The notes beneath the pieces were generated by a model, which worked only from the letters and a program-made list of their open reading frames with translations, was not told where the DNA came from and did not search any database. A stretch of 64,000 nucleotides of DNA from Gymnopus androsaceus JB14. Its lineage: Eukaryota > Basidiomycota > Agaricomycetes > Agaricales > Omphalotaceae. A program made the translations under genes and the position numbers. Location: assembly GCA_009733575.1 (NCBI GenBank), contig ML769624.1, forward strand, positions 1 to 64,000, in the 5' to 3' direction. This document shows positions 44,229 through 55,665 of this stretch, one piece after another (positions within the stretch are counted from its first letter, which is position 1; the number at the start of each line of letters is the position of its first letter).

Positions 44229-44411
44229 TTAGAAGATTGAAACAGATTTGTATGTCATGGTCTTACCGGGAGTATTGTTGCCGCAAGTATCAGAGAGTGC
44301 GAGCTTCGGAGTGTAAATATGAGTGTCTAGGTATGTAGAAAAATGATACGCACCCCTCAGTTGTTGAACGATATCGAGAGTAACAGCTGAGGGAGCGGTG
44401 TGGGAATGCAT
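44229..44411 (-). CDS. Putative 5' exon, unidentified
   Basis: ATG at 44409-44411 opens a frame MHSHTAPSAVTLDIVQQLRG with a possible intron donor after it (GTGCGT) and alternative donors later (GTAAGACC). The N-terminus looks gene-like, but no downstream exon with family similarity is visible. It may be a gene remnant. Confidence 0.2.
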   Translation of the reverse strand: MHSHTAPSAVTLDIVQQLRGAYHFSTYLDTHIYTPKLALSDTCGNNTPGKTMTYKSVSIF

Positions 44412-45249
44412 GGTATACTTATGTACTAGCGGTCACATGGTGAAAAGAGATTAGACTAAACGAGGATGCGAAGAAGGGCGGTAGAATATGACGTCTACCA
44501 CTGGTGATGTACATACACTGTAGTCCCATGATATTTCGCATATTTTTTCCTAGATTGAGCAGGCACACTTTTATGCAAAATTTCTCAAAGACACAGCTTC
44601 GCATATTTGCCACGATTTTTTCGCAAATTATTTCTGTGCAATTCCCAACCGCGAATCTCGTCAGCGCCTCCATATTCAGCGGCATGGCGGCTTTCCCCGC
44701 CTCACCTCCTTATTCCGGTTGAACCCGATAGTACCATTCATGCTTAAAAACCCATTCAAAAATGTATGTATTGTATAAATTTAATGCTAGCAACATGGTT
44801 GACACCCGTAATACAGTTGCACACTAATTCGGACCTTGAAACCCGGTATCAGTGGCTAATGCACTCATATATTCGCAAAAGAGCCTGCAATTCTGCAGGA
44901 GCACTTGCCCAGTCCACTGGTTAGAACTACTATGCTGACTTGTACCTAAAGCTAAATCAGAAAGGAATGCATTGGATGATCTCAAAATACATACCGTTTT
45001 TCTATTGAGGTTCAAGCCCAGTCTGCGATTGAGATCCAAGATTCATGAAGCTCTGGTGAGCATATGACATTCCTAAAGGATTCGAACAGTAAGCCTGCAT
45101 AATTGAAACAATCAGTTGAGTGCTTCAGCTGCAAAGTGCGCCATTCGTCTGCCTTGATTGTTCCTGCATTGGACTCCTCGTAGTTCTTTGGTACAGAGCT
45201 CAACCAAGATGCAGTGGTGCAATATCAATGATGTGTTTTATAAATGATA
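44412..45249. other. Unassigned sequence
   Basis: Nothing recognised; a minus-strand frame at 44824-45203 has splice-like signals but no family. Confidence 0.3.
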
Positions 45250-45451
45250 CACTTCAGGCAACCACTGTATATGACCTAGTTAGAATAGAAAAATAATGTC
45301 CATAAATCATATTTATCCTAAGAGGTACCCTTTTCAGGCATTCTGCCCACCCAGTATTTTAGTCAGGCAGCAGCCCACTGATCCTGGCTTGATAAAAAAT
45401 TGCTACTCTGCCCGGCAGCTGCCTGCTTTACCATTAATTTTGGGCAGCTGC
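45250..45451. repeat. GGCAGCTGCC repeat, left half
   Basis: ATGACCTAGTTAGAATAGAA, CATTCTGCCCACCC and CAGCTGCC words follow in the same order as at 57420-57600. The repeat is cut by the LTR element and continues at 50575. Confidence 0.65.
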
Positions 45452-45483
45452 TGTAGTAGAGCTGTCCGCTCCATTTGTTGATA

Positions 45484-45865
45484 ATATCAGCAAAAACAGT
45501 TTTGGGCCCAGGAGGATCTAAGGTCACCTATTCCTCTTAGGCAACCTGAGGCATCCTAGTTGGCCCATGGAAAAGGGTAAAACTTTGGACACCTCAGGTA
45601 TCCTACTCATCCTAGGTGTCCTGAGAGATCCTGGGGCATCCTGAGGCATCCTGGGATGGAAATTTTTTCCTAGGATGCCTCAGGATGCCCCAGGATGCCC
45701 CAGGACATCCCAGGATCTCCCAGGACACCTAGGATGACTAGATTACCTGAGGTGTCCAAAGTTTTACCCTTTTTCCTGGGCCAACTAGGATGCCTCCGGT
45801 TGCCTAAGAGGACTAGTTGACCTTATATCCTCCTGGGCCCAAAACAGTTTTTTCTGATGCCTCAC
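45484..45865. mobile_element. CCTGGG foldback element inside the left LTR, 382 bp
   Basis: Two arms of about 180 bp beginning ATCAGCAAAAACAGTTTTGG and (reverse complement) ATCAGAAAAAACTGTTTTGG pair almost throughout, meeting at GGAAATTTTTTCC. Comparison with the empty site in the right LTR (CATTGATACATCCC) shows a TA target duplication. Arms contain GGCATCCTGGG repeats. Confidence 0.85.
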
Positions 45866-46802
45866 TACATCCCTTATGATTGGTTTCCATGTTACAGTAC
45901 ATTTTACCCTTTTCCAATTGACCTCAATTTCAGGCTGTTTCTACTTTCCCCTGTTTCTGTTGCATGCATCACGTTACCTACATTTCATTGCCCACCTCTA
46001 CTATATATTCCAAAGGTTAAGGACGAGGGGAAGGAGAAGGCTGTGTCCGGCCCTGCAGTACGTTGCCAGAGCCTAGCCAACTCTGCAAGAAGCTTTGTCC
46101 ACTTCTTATCAATGTATGGGATTGTGTCAAGAGGTACCCCGACGTTACTGGAACTGGAACTGAATTGGATTCCGGACGAATAAGATTTCGAGACAATATT
46201 TTCCCCACAGTTTGTACCCCGCAGGCGTTAATGTAATCCTCCCTTTTGAACTCGTACCACGTTCATCTCGAGATGGTAGTCTCAATAATCTGTCCTTAGA
46301 ACGTTGTCTACAGAGTAGCAACACTTCAAATTTTCCAATTCTTTCCGATTCTGTACCGAGAGAACCTTTGGTTCTCTCCATTGATAACATTTGCCACTCA
46401 TTGTTGGATGCGACAAACGCGACCTTTGACGTATATTTTATTGCGATTATACCAAGATAAGGCTGCAATCAGTTTCATTGCATATTGAGATTAGTTTCCA
46501 GGCAAGTCTTTCATATTTTCCTTTTTACTTCTATGCTACTGGTAACCATTGAGCTCTGTGGACTCGATGGTTATTTTACTTTACAGGTGAAGACCAGGCT
46601 TGACCAGACTAGCTACCCTTCCGTTCCTTCTTAGTACGGACTCCTCTTCCACAGTGGTGACCACCACAGGGGGCTAGTATCCCGCGGTCTAGCCATCTGT
46701 GTTGTTCGCTTTCATGTCATTTTGACATTGATCTCTCTTACACATTCACATTCCAACCTCGTCTCAAGATTGTTGTTCCAAGTCTCCAATAAATTATTGA
46801 TC

Positions 46803-47138
46803 ATGAATGTCGATCTGTTTGCTTGTCTTAAAATTCCATTTCCAATATCAGGCTTAGCCGATACATTCACGTTTCACGAGGTCGACGCTGCCGAGTTAAC
46901 TCTCACTTACCTTGCCACGTATTGCACTCTGTGGCAGCACGTGGACTATCTAACATCCATGAGTCTTGACATATTCTTTGCCGGTTGTCTATTTATTTCC
47001 TATGCTCTCATTGATGCTGATAGACGGTCATGTGCCAATACAGACAATTTGTTCCTCGAAGTCCTCCCTCCTCAACTTGCCGCCTGGTTGAAGGATTGGG
47101 TGGATCTGGATGGATATCCTTGCTTACATACAATCTGA
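46803..47138 (+). CDS. Gag-like N-terminal ORF
   Basis: ATG at 46803, 111 codons: MNVDLFACLKIPFPISG ... LPPQLAAWLKDWVDLDGYPC. Then stops and frameshifts follow, with readable pieces to 47590. By position after the primer site it should be gag of the LTR element. No domain recognised in this half. Confidence 0.4.
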   Translation: MNVDLFACLKIPFPISGLADTFTFHEVDAAELTLTYLATYCTLWQHVDYLTSMSLDIFFAGCLFISYALIDADRRSCANTDNLFLEVLPPQLAAWLKDWVDLDGYPCLHTI

Positions 47139-48190
47139 CTTTTTATTTTGGCTCAAGAATTTTTTCCAGTTGCGCAGAAGCCTTTGAGTGGCTTGCCGAT
47201 TTTTACAATTATATCTGATTGTTCTTTTCCAATACCACTGACCTGCCTAGAGAAGCCCAAATTAAGCTACTCAGATGCAACCGGTTTGAAAAACACTTTC
47301 CAATGCTGACCACTGATGTTTCCAGTGAATATTTGCCAGAAGCTGAATCTTACATGACGTCTATCACCACCAATACTGTATCAAGTCAAACTGGAGTTGA
47401 ATGCGATATATCGAAGTATCTGATGCTGTTCAGAACGACGATTTCAACGAATTTCTTTGTTATTCTATCGAGACTGACAACGAAGTGCTTGTTCCAGAAA
47501 TCAATGTTTCCGTTCCTACTACTAACTCAGTTTCTGAAGATAAGTTGTGCTCATCCACTCACAATACTGATTCAGTGTTAGATCTTATATAATTGCCTCC
47601 ACGCACAGCCGCTTGGTCCGGAACATTCCACAAGTCCTTAGATACACTCAAAGTACTCCCCTCTGGGAATTTACTTTGAGTGCCGAGTATTTTCGTTGTC
47701 CCTACTTGCAAACCCACTGGTTTTATCCTGTACCCCAGAAAGGACTCCGGCTCAGCTACTCAATCACTCTGCATAGTTTCGCCTGAAATATCCCCATCCG
47801 AAAATAAATTTCCTTATATGGATCCCTCTCATACTTTCAAAGATTCTGCTAACCAAGTCTGTCGTTTAGATAATCATATCCAATCATCAAGTCCGAATAA
47901 TGTACAAACAGGTCTCCCAAGGTATCTCGCCACAAATTGAAAATGCATGAACCCTCCAACTATTGACACTATGGTCATGATCCTATTCAACCGATTTGGG
48001 AAGGAAGCCTCGATTGGAACACTTATCAGCATACCAGATACGAAGCAGCAGGAGATCCAGATATGCCAGCGCCTACTCCGAAAATGACCAACACTGCAAG
48101 AGTGGTTACAGATACAGTCTCAGTCACAACAACTGATGAGTATGAAGCGCTTGTCAAGCATCTTACCAAGATGACCATCACTCTCGATTG

Positions 48191-48908
48191 AAGACTGCCA
48201 TCCCCAAGCTATGAAGAACCAAGATGTTTTATGTGCAGAAAAGTACACGCAGATCCATTTAGTCCTGGTAGGTGCGGCGAGACTGGTAAGCTTGTCTGTG
48301 AAGGTATTCTTGTTCAGGACCGGATTGGTCATTATACGTTGTCTAATGCAATGGTGTTCCCCCAGCAGGACAGTGTCACCCAAGGTGGTCTCGCGGAGAT
48401 GTTACGTGTTGATCGCAAGCAATTTGATTCTCAGATGAACTGGGCAACAACAAATATGATTTCCCTCCCTTACAGAGCTGGGCATGATATGGTGGATGTG
48501 CTTGATGGAAATATTTTTGCGATTTTGTCACATTTGCAGAAAGGCAATGATAGTACTGATGATCAGTTCAAAATTGCAGATCAGATTAAGCTTTCCTCAA
48601 AAGTCACTACAAGTCTGACCAATGAGTCCAAACCCAAGGACAGTAGAATTGGACTTGCCTCCCTGTCAGCTTGTATCAGCTCCCTCAAAACCCCCAAACA
48701 TACAGCATTTGCTGCTGGAAAGTTTTCCTTCAAAGATACATTGTATTTACCTATCCACCATACTGATTCTGCTCTTCAAGATCCAGATATCTCAAGTGCT
48801 GTTTTATTGCCTCCCAGCATTTCTGTTCCATCTGGGAAACATGACATGCCTCCAATTTCAGTCAAAGTACTTCACTCTGGGAAGTTACTTTCTATTCCGA
48901 GTCTTTAA
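48191..48908 (+). CDS. Gag-like C-terminal ORF with Cys-rich motif
   Basis: The open frame contains RCFMCRKVHADPFSPGRC (about 48222-48275), a zinc-knuckle-like cluster (CxxC, His, Cys). Next come GILVQDRIGHYTLSNAMVFP and QGGLAEMLRVDRKQFDSQMN, the arrangement I know from gag of basidiomycete Ty3/gypsy elements. An internal ATG at 48231 exists, but the frame is open upstream. It ends at 48908 with ISVKVLHSGKLLSIPSL. No pol follows. Confidence 0.5.
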
Positions 48909-49761
48909 CTTTCATTTGTTCAAAAATGTGCCGGCTTTGTCCTGTGCCCAGGAAAGGACCCAGACTCATTGACTCAAGCTCCGATGAATAACTTCAATCG
49001 CAGTTTACCATCAAGTCCGGCTCAAATAACATCCCTGAAGATCAACATGCCAACGTTCAAAGTATTTCCCTCCGGGAAGATCATAAGTCCTTCGTATACC
49101 AATTTATTATAAGACAATTTTGACCAGCAATCCGTTCCAACATTCCCGTCTCTTGTTATTCTACCATTCAATTCATTTCCCTTGCCACATTACTTTTCAC
49201 TTTTCCTTTAGAAAAATTTGATTATTGATCATTTGTATTATATTACAGATTTGAATTACGATAAACATCTAGTCTTCATTGACAATCCTTGCGGAGTATC
49301 GAATCATCTTGGAGTAGATTATGGGGTGTTTCCGAAAGCAGTCTCTAGTGTCTGGCAGAGCTTATTCGCATTCGGATTGGTATCGAAGATGATATTTGAG
49401 GTCATTGCGGGTTGGCAGGATATCCACTGATCGATTAGATGTGTCGCAAGGTGCCGTTGTATCCAATCCCGTGTCCATCTTTTCCCTCTCGCCTTCCACC
49501 GTCTCAACTTAGAATGCTGTTCTCGGTATTCAGCCACGGGTCCATTAATTCCCAGTCACCGTCCTCATCTTATCATGGTTTCCTATTTTCCTTTCATTGA
49601 ATCATTCATGCATAAATTCCATGTTGCATCCCTCGTTGATTTTTCCTTTTTTATCCTTACCTGCATCCCCTAAATTTTACATTTTGCACTTTCAATTGTT
49701 TTATTTTCCCTTTTTTTCTTTCCATTTACAAGAACGAGGAAGTACTCAAAGTACCTCCCTC

Positions 49762-50574
49762 TGAAGTAGAGCTGTACGCTCCATTCATTGATACATCCCT
49801 TATGATTGGTTTCCATGTTACAGTACATTTTCCCCTTGTCCAATTGACCTCAATTTCCTGTTCCCACTTTCCCCTGTTTCTGTTGCATGCATCACATTAC
49901 TTATATTTCATTGCCCACCTCTACTATACATTCCGAAGGTTAAAGACGAGGGGAAGGAGAAGGTTGCGTCCGGGCCTCCAGTATGTTGCCTAGCCAACTC
50001 TGCAAGATCCTTTGTCCACTTCTTATTGATGTACGGGATTGCGTCAAGAGGTACCCCAACATCACTGGAACTGGAACTGAATTGGATTCCGGACGAATAA
50101 GATTTCGACACGATCTTTTCCACACAGTTTGTACCCTGCACTCGGGCACTAATGTAATCCTCCCTTTTGAGCTCGTACCACAATTATCTTGAGACGGTAG
50201 TCTCAATAATCTGTCCTTGGAACATTGTCTATGGAGTAGCAACACTTCAAATTGTCGAATTCTTTCCGATTCTGTACCGAGAGAACCTTTGGTTCTCTCC
50301 ATTGATAATGTTTGCCACTCATTGTTGGAAGCAACAAACACAACCTTTCATGCATATTTTATTGCAATTGTACCAAGATAAGGCTGCAATCAGTTTCATT
50401 GCATATTGAGATTAGTTTTGAGGTGAGTCTTCCATATTTTCCTTTTTACTTCTACGCTACTGGTAACCATTGAGCTCTGTGGACTCAACGGTTATTTTAC
50501 TTTACAGGTGAAGACCAGGCTCGACCCGACTAGCTACCCTTCCGTTCCTTCTTAGTACGGACTCCTCTTCCACA
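49762..50574 (+). repeat. Right LTR
   Basis: 813 bp, uninterrupted version of the left LTR. Its empty site for the foldback element defines that insertion exactly. Confidence 0.8.
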
Positions 50575-50690
50575 CTGCCCATTTTATTATTAACATTGGG
50601 AAGCTGCCACCTCACTGTTAGTCCTGAGCAACTGCTCACTTTACTAGGAAGCTTGAGCAGCTGCCTACTTTTAAACTTGATTATTGAGTC
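50575..50690. repeat. GGCAGCTGCC repeat, right half
   Basis: Begins CTGCCCATTTTATTATTAAC and contains AAGCTGCCACC and GAGCAGCTGCC; it continues the repeat cut at 45451. Confidence 0.6.
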
Positions 50691-50739
50691 CACTTGTGTT
50701 ATCATTAATCTGCTGATGCATAACCATAGGTGGTATCCA

Positions 50740-51419
50740 CATACCAATATTCCTAATTAGATATTCAATTTCAGGGATTTCAGGTAGGTCATCTGGCCAG
50801 TCCCTTAGACGACCTCTCAGAAAAATAGGGCGGAATCCTGACAACCTGCTTTGAGTGCTTGTAAGGAAATCTCCAAGTGATGTTTCTTGGCAAGCTGGAG
50901 GTCAGTGGTCTAGTAATGGCATATGCCAGTATGCAAGTTTCTTCCACCAAGGTGGCCTCTTGCAAATGATCAGCCAAATATCCCGATGCTCATATGGTTC
51001 AATGTTGGAAGAATAATAAAATTATTCCATCATTTTATCCTCAAAAATTTGTCATATCTTTGGACCCATTTCATGTATCCATCTTCACCTTCTATCCAAT
51101 GTGGACTTTTCCAAAGGAAACTCCAGTGGTTTGCATCAATTGTTTTTGCAATTGCTGTTCTGAAAGCAATGAAGAAGTCTAAGACAGTAACTCCTTTTGG
51201 CTTGTACACTGTGAAGATAGATCAACATACTTCCTGATCAATGTAATACAGACTTTCAGTTGTCTTAAAACCAGGGAACGGCTCTGCAAAGATGGCTATC
51301 CTTGGGTGTTCTGGACCACTGGGATGTTGTATGGTGGTACATGGTTGATTTTTGTTGTTGTTTGGCTGGTATTGAATGCAGATCTTGTCTTGACATTGGT
51401 GGTTGTGAATTAGACTCAA
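50740..51419 (-). pseudogene. Copy 0 of a multi-copy Agaricomycete-like gene (N-terminal part)
   Basis: Minus strand: MSLIHNHQCQDKICIQYQPN at the start, later PPWWKKLAYWHMPLLDH and RDWPDDLPEIPEIEYLIRNI. Stops interrupt. It parallels 53990-54842 throughout. The rest of the gene is missing beyond 50740, where repeat and LTR sequence begin. Function unknown. The layout recalls a large uncharacterised family that is common in Agaricomycete genomes. Confidence 0.5.
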
Positions 51420-52347
51420 TAGATCTTTGAACAGTAGGCTGCTGTCAATGGTGTTGCCAAAGGAATATTGATGAAGACTTGTTTTGCATTTATCATCCCT
51501 TTAAAAGTGTTGATATTATCTATTAATGTAGCAAGATTAGTGAAGACCTACTCTGATTCATTGTTCATGAGTTATCAATGTTGATATGTAGGAATACACC
51601 TTATAAGACCAGCAAGGTGACAAGGATATTGACAAATGAATAAAATGTTTGACGCTCTATGGATCTTGGGACAAAGATCCGAAGGCAAACAGGTAAAGTA
51701 CATGTCTATCTACAACCTATATTTATACTCCTAGAAAGCATATGTCATAGCTATCAAATATAGTAAGTGGATACTATGTGAAGTAATGATATCACCTATG
51801 ATGCAATAGTGATATAAGGTGCAAATATAGCATAGATATGATGTAAAGATGAAAACCATGATATCATCATGATATAGCTGTATCCAGCTTGTACATCAAA
51901 ATCTGATATTCCAACACCATATTGTATTTGGCAGATGATGAGTGTATTTTTCATCTTATTGCTTTTGACATTCAGTTTTATATTCCGTATTTAAGTCACG
52001 TGTCTACTGTCATTTAGCTCACATAATCAATTTCTCGAAATTTCTGGAATGTGTATTGAAAGTAATCAAGCTTATTGGTGCACATAAAAAAAGAAAAAAG
52101 ATATATGATCAAGAAGTGTTCCTGCTCAGATTTGAACATGAACATCACCGGAATTGCCGAATGCTTGATATATGATATATCATATTGGTATGGCATTATA
52201 CATTATACCAGTAAACCATGGCACTTTGTCTCTGTGGTATAATTTATTATACAAGTCCTAAAGATGTATATGTATTATAGTCAAAAAATGCCTGTGTTCT
52301 TATAGGTACAAGTGTCTATCTTCCTTATTTAATTGTAAGATTATGAG
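51420..52347. other. Duplicated intergenic region
   Basis: Parts (51440-51600 and 51910-52330) match 54840-55000 and 55010-55440, with an extra segment at 51600-51900 (calcium-like TGATATCA words). It includes TTTTATATTCCGTATTTAAG, possibly a promoter of copy 0. No gene. Confidence 0.5.
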
Positions 52348-54842
52348 TTACTTGAAACATGAGAATTTATAGCATTTGTTCTCCAAGGTTCTGATGATGT
52401 TATGAATGGAAATTTTTGTGCAGTGCACCAAATTCATGATACCAGAAAAATCTTGAAGCATATTTATTTGTATTGCAAGGTTTTTGACGGTTGTGCGCTC
52501 TTGACCGCAGAGGATCCCAATTTCACAAAGCTGCATGGGTTTATGTATGGCAAAGTTATGATGGATAGGGCTATCTATCTTCACTATACCATAGTAGACC
52601 TGTGCCTGATCCAGCAATTGTCAGCTTGTACGCTGAGGGAAACCTTTCCTGTAGGTCTGAAGCCATATTGTCTAGTTCAGGAGTTGCTACATTAAAGAGT
52701 GGTGCCGTTTGTTTGTTATCTAATGTCAAGGGCTCTATGGTCAACATTGGTTGTTGGGGGGTGGATGAGTTGGAGGCAGAATGTATTACGATGGCATTTT
52801 CGAAGTCATGACAAAGATCCCATTTCAATCTTATATCATCAAAGCGATGATTCTCAGGTGCGAAATCAGCCCAGATTATGTCTTTGTATCCTTTTGGCAT
52901 CTTCTCTCATCTGTAAAACCCTGGGAATAGTGTTAAATTCCACACCCAGCTAATGATACCTGAAGTAGTAGAAGGATACGTGGCATTCTTGCGGATTATT
53001 GCAGCATGGTCCTCTTAGTTTCTGCGCTGGATCTTGCTTTCTATCCACTTGTACTCTGCCGACCATTGTGTGCGTCTTTCAAAAAACGCTGACATCTCTT
53101 CACCATCTGGCTGTCCACTCCCTATTTCCACAGGTGGATAGTGTGAAAGTTGAAGGCCATCATGATTGGATGTGAACCTGAGCGCAGGTAGTTGACTATG
53201 CACTCGGTCAATCCAAGGGAGTCTTTCTTTTGGAGGTATGTGTCTCCCATATATCTGTTTTGTGTTGATTTGGCGATCAGGGAATGTATGGATGCTTCTA
53301 GACTTTTTCTGATGTCTGAGTGCGATGACCTGTTCTTCAGATGGAGTTTCGATGTTGATCATTGTTGGGTATTGTCTAATATCAAAGACTTCGCCCCAGT
53401 GGAGAAGAATGATGCAATTTGGGTCAAACTCTTGGATAAAAGGAATTGAATGGATAAAGCTGCAAGATTTCATGTCAATAACTCTGCCGACATGTTTGGT
53501 CTTTACCAGTAGAGTAGAAATAAACATCCATACCCATTCCTCCTGGTATCTGCTCTTCTTTGCTATGTATTGAATCCATGCAGTTTGAGACACCTCCATC
53601 AATGTAGACAATTCTGGGACCCAACAGGCCTTACATGACAATGCGTAATAAGTAAGTGTGGCGATGAGGGGAATGAATGTGTATTTGGATCTAATGGCAG
53701 CCATACGTGCTAGTTCTGTCGTGGCGAAGGCTTTCCTATACAGTTAAAGATCAGTCTATTATACAAGACCACCTACTTATACAAACATTTTCTACATGTA
53801 GAAAGCCACCAAAAATGTGGGGTTGATTTAGGACAACTGAATATCATTCCAGGACATCAAATTTTGGTTCCATGGATTCAATGTTTTGAAGATCTTATAT
53901 GCGATTGGAAATGAAAGAAGGGAAAAAAAACCCCCATTATTTGAAATTTGTCTATGCTACAGGTTCGGTCTAAACAATGCCTGCATTATCATCAATCTTC
54001 TGATGATAGCCATAGGTGGTATCCATGTACCAATATTCATAAATAGATATTCAATTTCAGGGATGTCAGGTAGGTCATCTGGCCAGTCCCTTGGACAACC
54101 TCTCAGAAAGCTAGGGTGGAATCCTGACAACCTGCTTTGAGCACTTGTAAGGAAATCTGCAAGTGACGTTTCTTATTAAGCTGGAGGCTAGTGGTCTAGT
54201 AATGGCATATGCCAGTATGGAAGTCCCTTCCACCAAGGCGGCCTCTCGCAAATGATTGGCCAGCCATCCCCATGCTCATATGGTTCAATGTTGGAAGAAG
54301 AATAAAATTCTTCCAACATTTTATCCTGTGCAACCCTTTTGCACATTGTTAGTTACAATGTGCTATCAGATTTCAAAATTTGTGATACATTTGGACCCAT
54401 TTTATGTATCCATCTTTATCTTCCATCTGATCACAACTTTTCCAAAGGAAACTCCAGTGGTTTGCATCAATTGTTTTTGCAATTGCTGCTCTGAAAGCAA
54501 TGAAGAAGTCTAAGACTGTAACTCCTTTTGGGTTTTACACTGTGAAGTCTTGCCATACAACACGTTTCATGATCTGTACTTCAATGTAGTTGTTGGGATG
54601 GACGTGATATGATGGTATGCCACAGGGGGGTGCTGTGCAAGATAGATCAGCATACTTTCTGACCAATGTGATGTGGACTTCCAGCGGTCTTCAAACCAGG
54701 GAAAAGGCTCTGCGATGATGTCTATCCTTGGGTGTTCTGGACCATTGGGATGTTGTATAGTGGTATGTGGTTGATTTTTGTTGTTTGGCTGATATTGAAT
54801 ACAGATCTTGTCATGACATTGGTGGTTGTGAATTAGACTCAA
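52348..54842 (-). pseudogene. Copy 1 of the multi-copy gene (C-terminal deletion)
   Basis: From high to low coordinates: MSLIHNHQCHDKICIQYQPN (54842), RDWPDDLPDIPEIEYLFMNI (about 54100-54040), a 229-codon open part (53704-53015) with PPVEIGSGQPDGEEMSAFFE, then GYKDIIWADFAPENHRFDDI and LKWDLCHDF (52890-52810). Next is DNMASDLQERFPSAYKLTI, then QVYYGIVKIDSP. Relative to copy 2, about 1.2 kb of C-terminal sequence is deleted at about 52433. Stops and frameshifts lie in the N-terminal part. No catalytic motif recognised; role unknown. Confidence 0.5.
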
Positions 54843-55665
54843 TAGTTCTTTGAATGGTAGGACATTGTCAATGGTGCTGCCAAAGGAATATTGACAAATA
54901 CTTGTTTTGTATTTATCATCCCTTTAAAAGTGTTGATGTTATCTATTAATGTAGCGAGATTAGTGAAGACATACTCTGATTTGTTGCTCATGAGTTAACA
55001 ATGGTCAATATTGTATTTGGGAGATGATGAGTGTATTGTTCATCTTATTGCTTTCGACATTCGGTTTTATATTCCGTATTTAAGTCACATGTCTACTGTC
55101 ACGTAGCTCACATAATCAATTTATTGAAATTTGTTGAAGGTGTGAAATTAATTAACATTGAAATTAATCAAGCTTATTGTTGCACAGGAAAAAAAATAAA
55201 AAAGATATATGATCAATAAGTGTTCCTGCTCAGATTCAATCCCAAATGGATTTCTATAATGCTTGATATATGATATTGGTATGGCATGATACATTATACC
55301 ACTAAACCATGGCACTTTGTATTGTGGTGTAATTTGTTTTATAAGTCCTAAAGATGTATATGTATTATAATCAAAAAATGCAATTGTTCTTATAAGTACA
55401 TGTGTCTATCTTCCTTATATAAATGTAAGATTATGAGTTATTTGAAAGATGTAGAATTTATAGCATTCTTTCTTCAAGGTTCTGAGTATGTCATGAATGT
55501 AAAATTTTGTGCATCGCTCCAACTTCCATGTACATGTTTGTCTCCCATAAACTTAGTGGTTACTATTTTTTGCAGAGTCAGGAGATTTGACAGGATTTTG
55601 CAGGATTTTCATAAACTTTGAGATATATTCAGTATAGTCCTTGCTATTTGTAGGTAGTCATATTA
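54843..55665. other. Intergenic region between copies 1 and 2
   Basis: Mostly the counterpart of 51440-52350, including TTATATTCCGTATTTAAGTC, a candidate TATA region for copy 1. No gene. Confidence 0.4.

Larger units (their letters stand above)
45452..50574 (+). mobile_element. Complete gag-only LTR retrotransposon, 5.1 kb
   Basis: Direct repeats of about 815 bp (45452-46653, enlarged by a foldback insertion, and 49762-50574) begin TG(T/A)AGTAGAGCTGT and end CCTCTTCCACA. The host sequence gives a 4-bp duplication CTGC (45448-45451 and 50575-50578). Just inside the left LTR, TGGTGACCACCACAGG (46655) is a plausible tRNA primer site, indicating plus orientation. The internal 3.1 kb has gag-like ORFs with a Cys-rich motif but no protease, RT, RNase H or integrase. 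It would need enzymes in trans. The LTRs differ at many sites, so it is old. Confidence 0.8.

Noticed and set aside
45078..45090. GGATTCGAAC resembling a tRNA B-box
   Set aside because: No A-box at the right distance and no acceptor stem.
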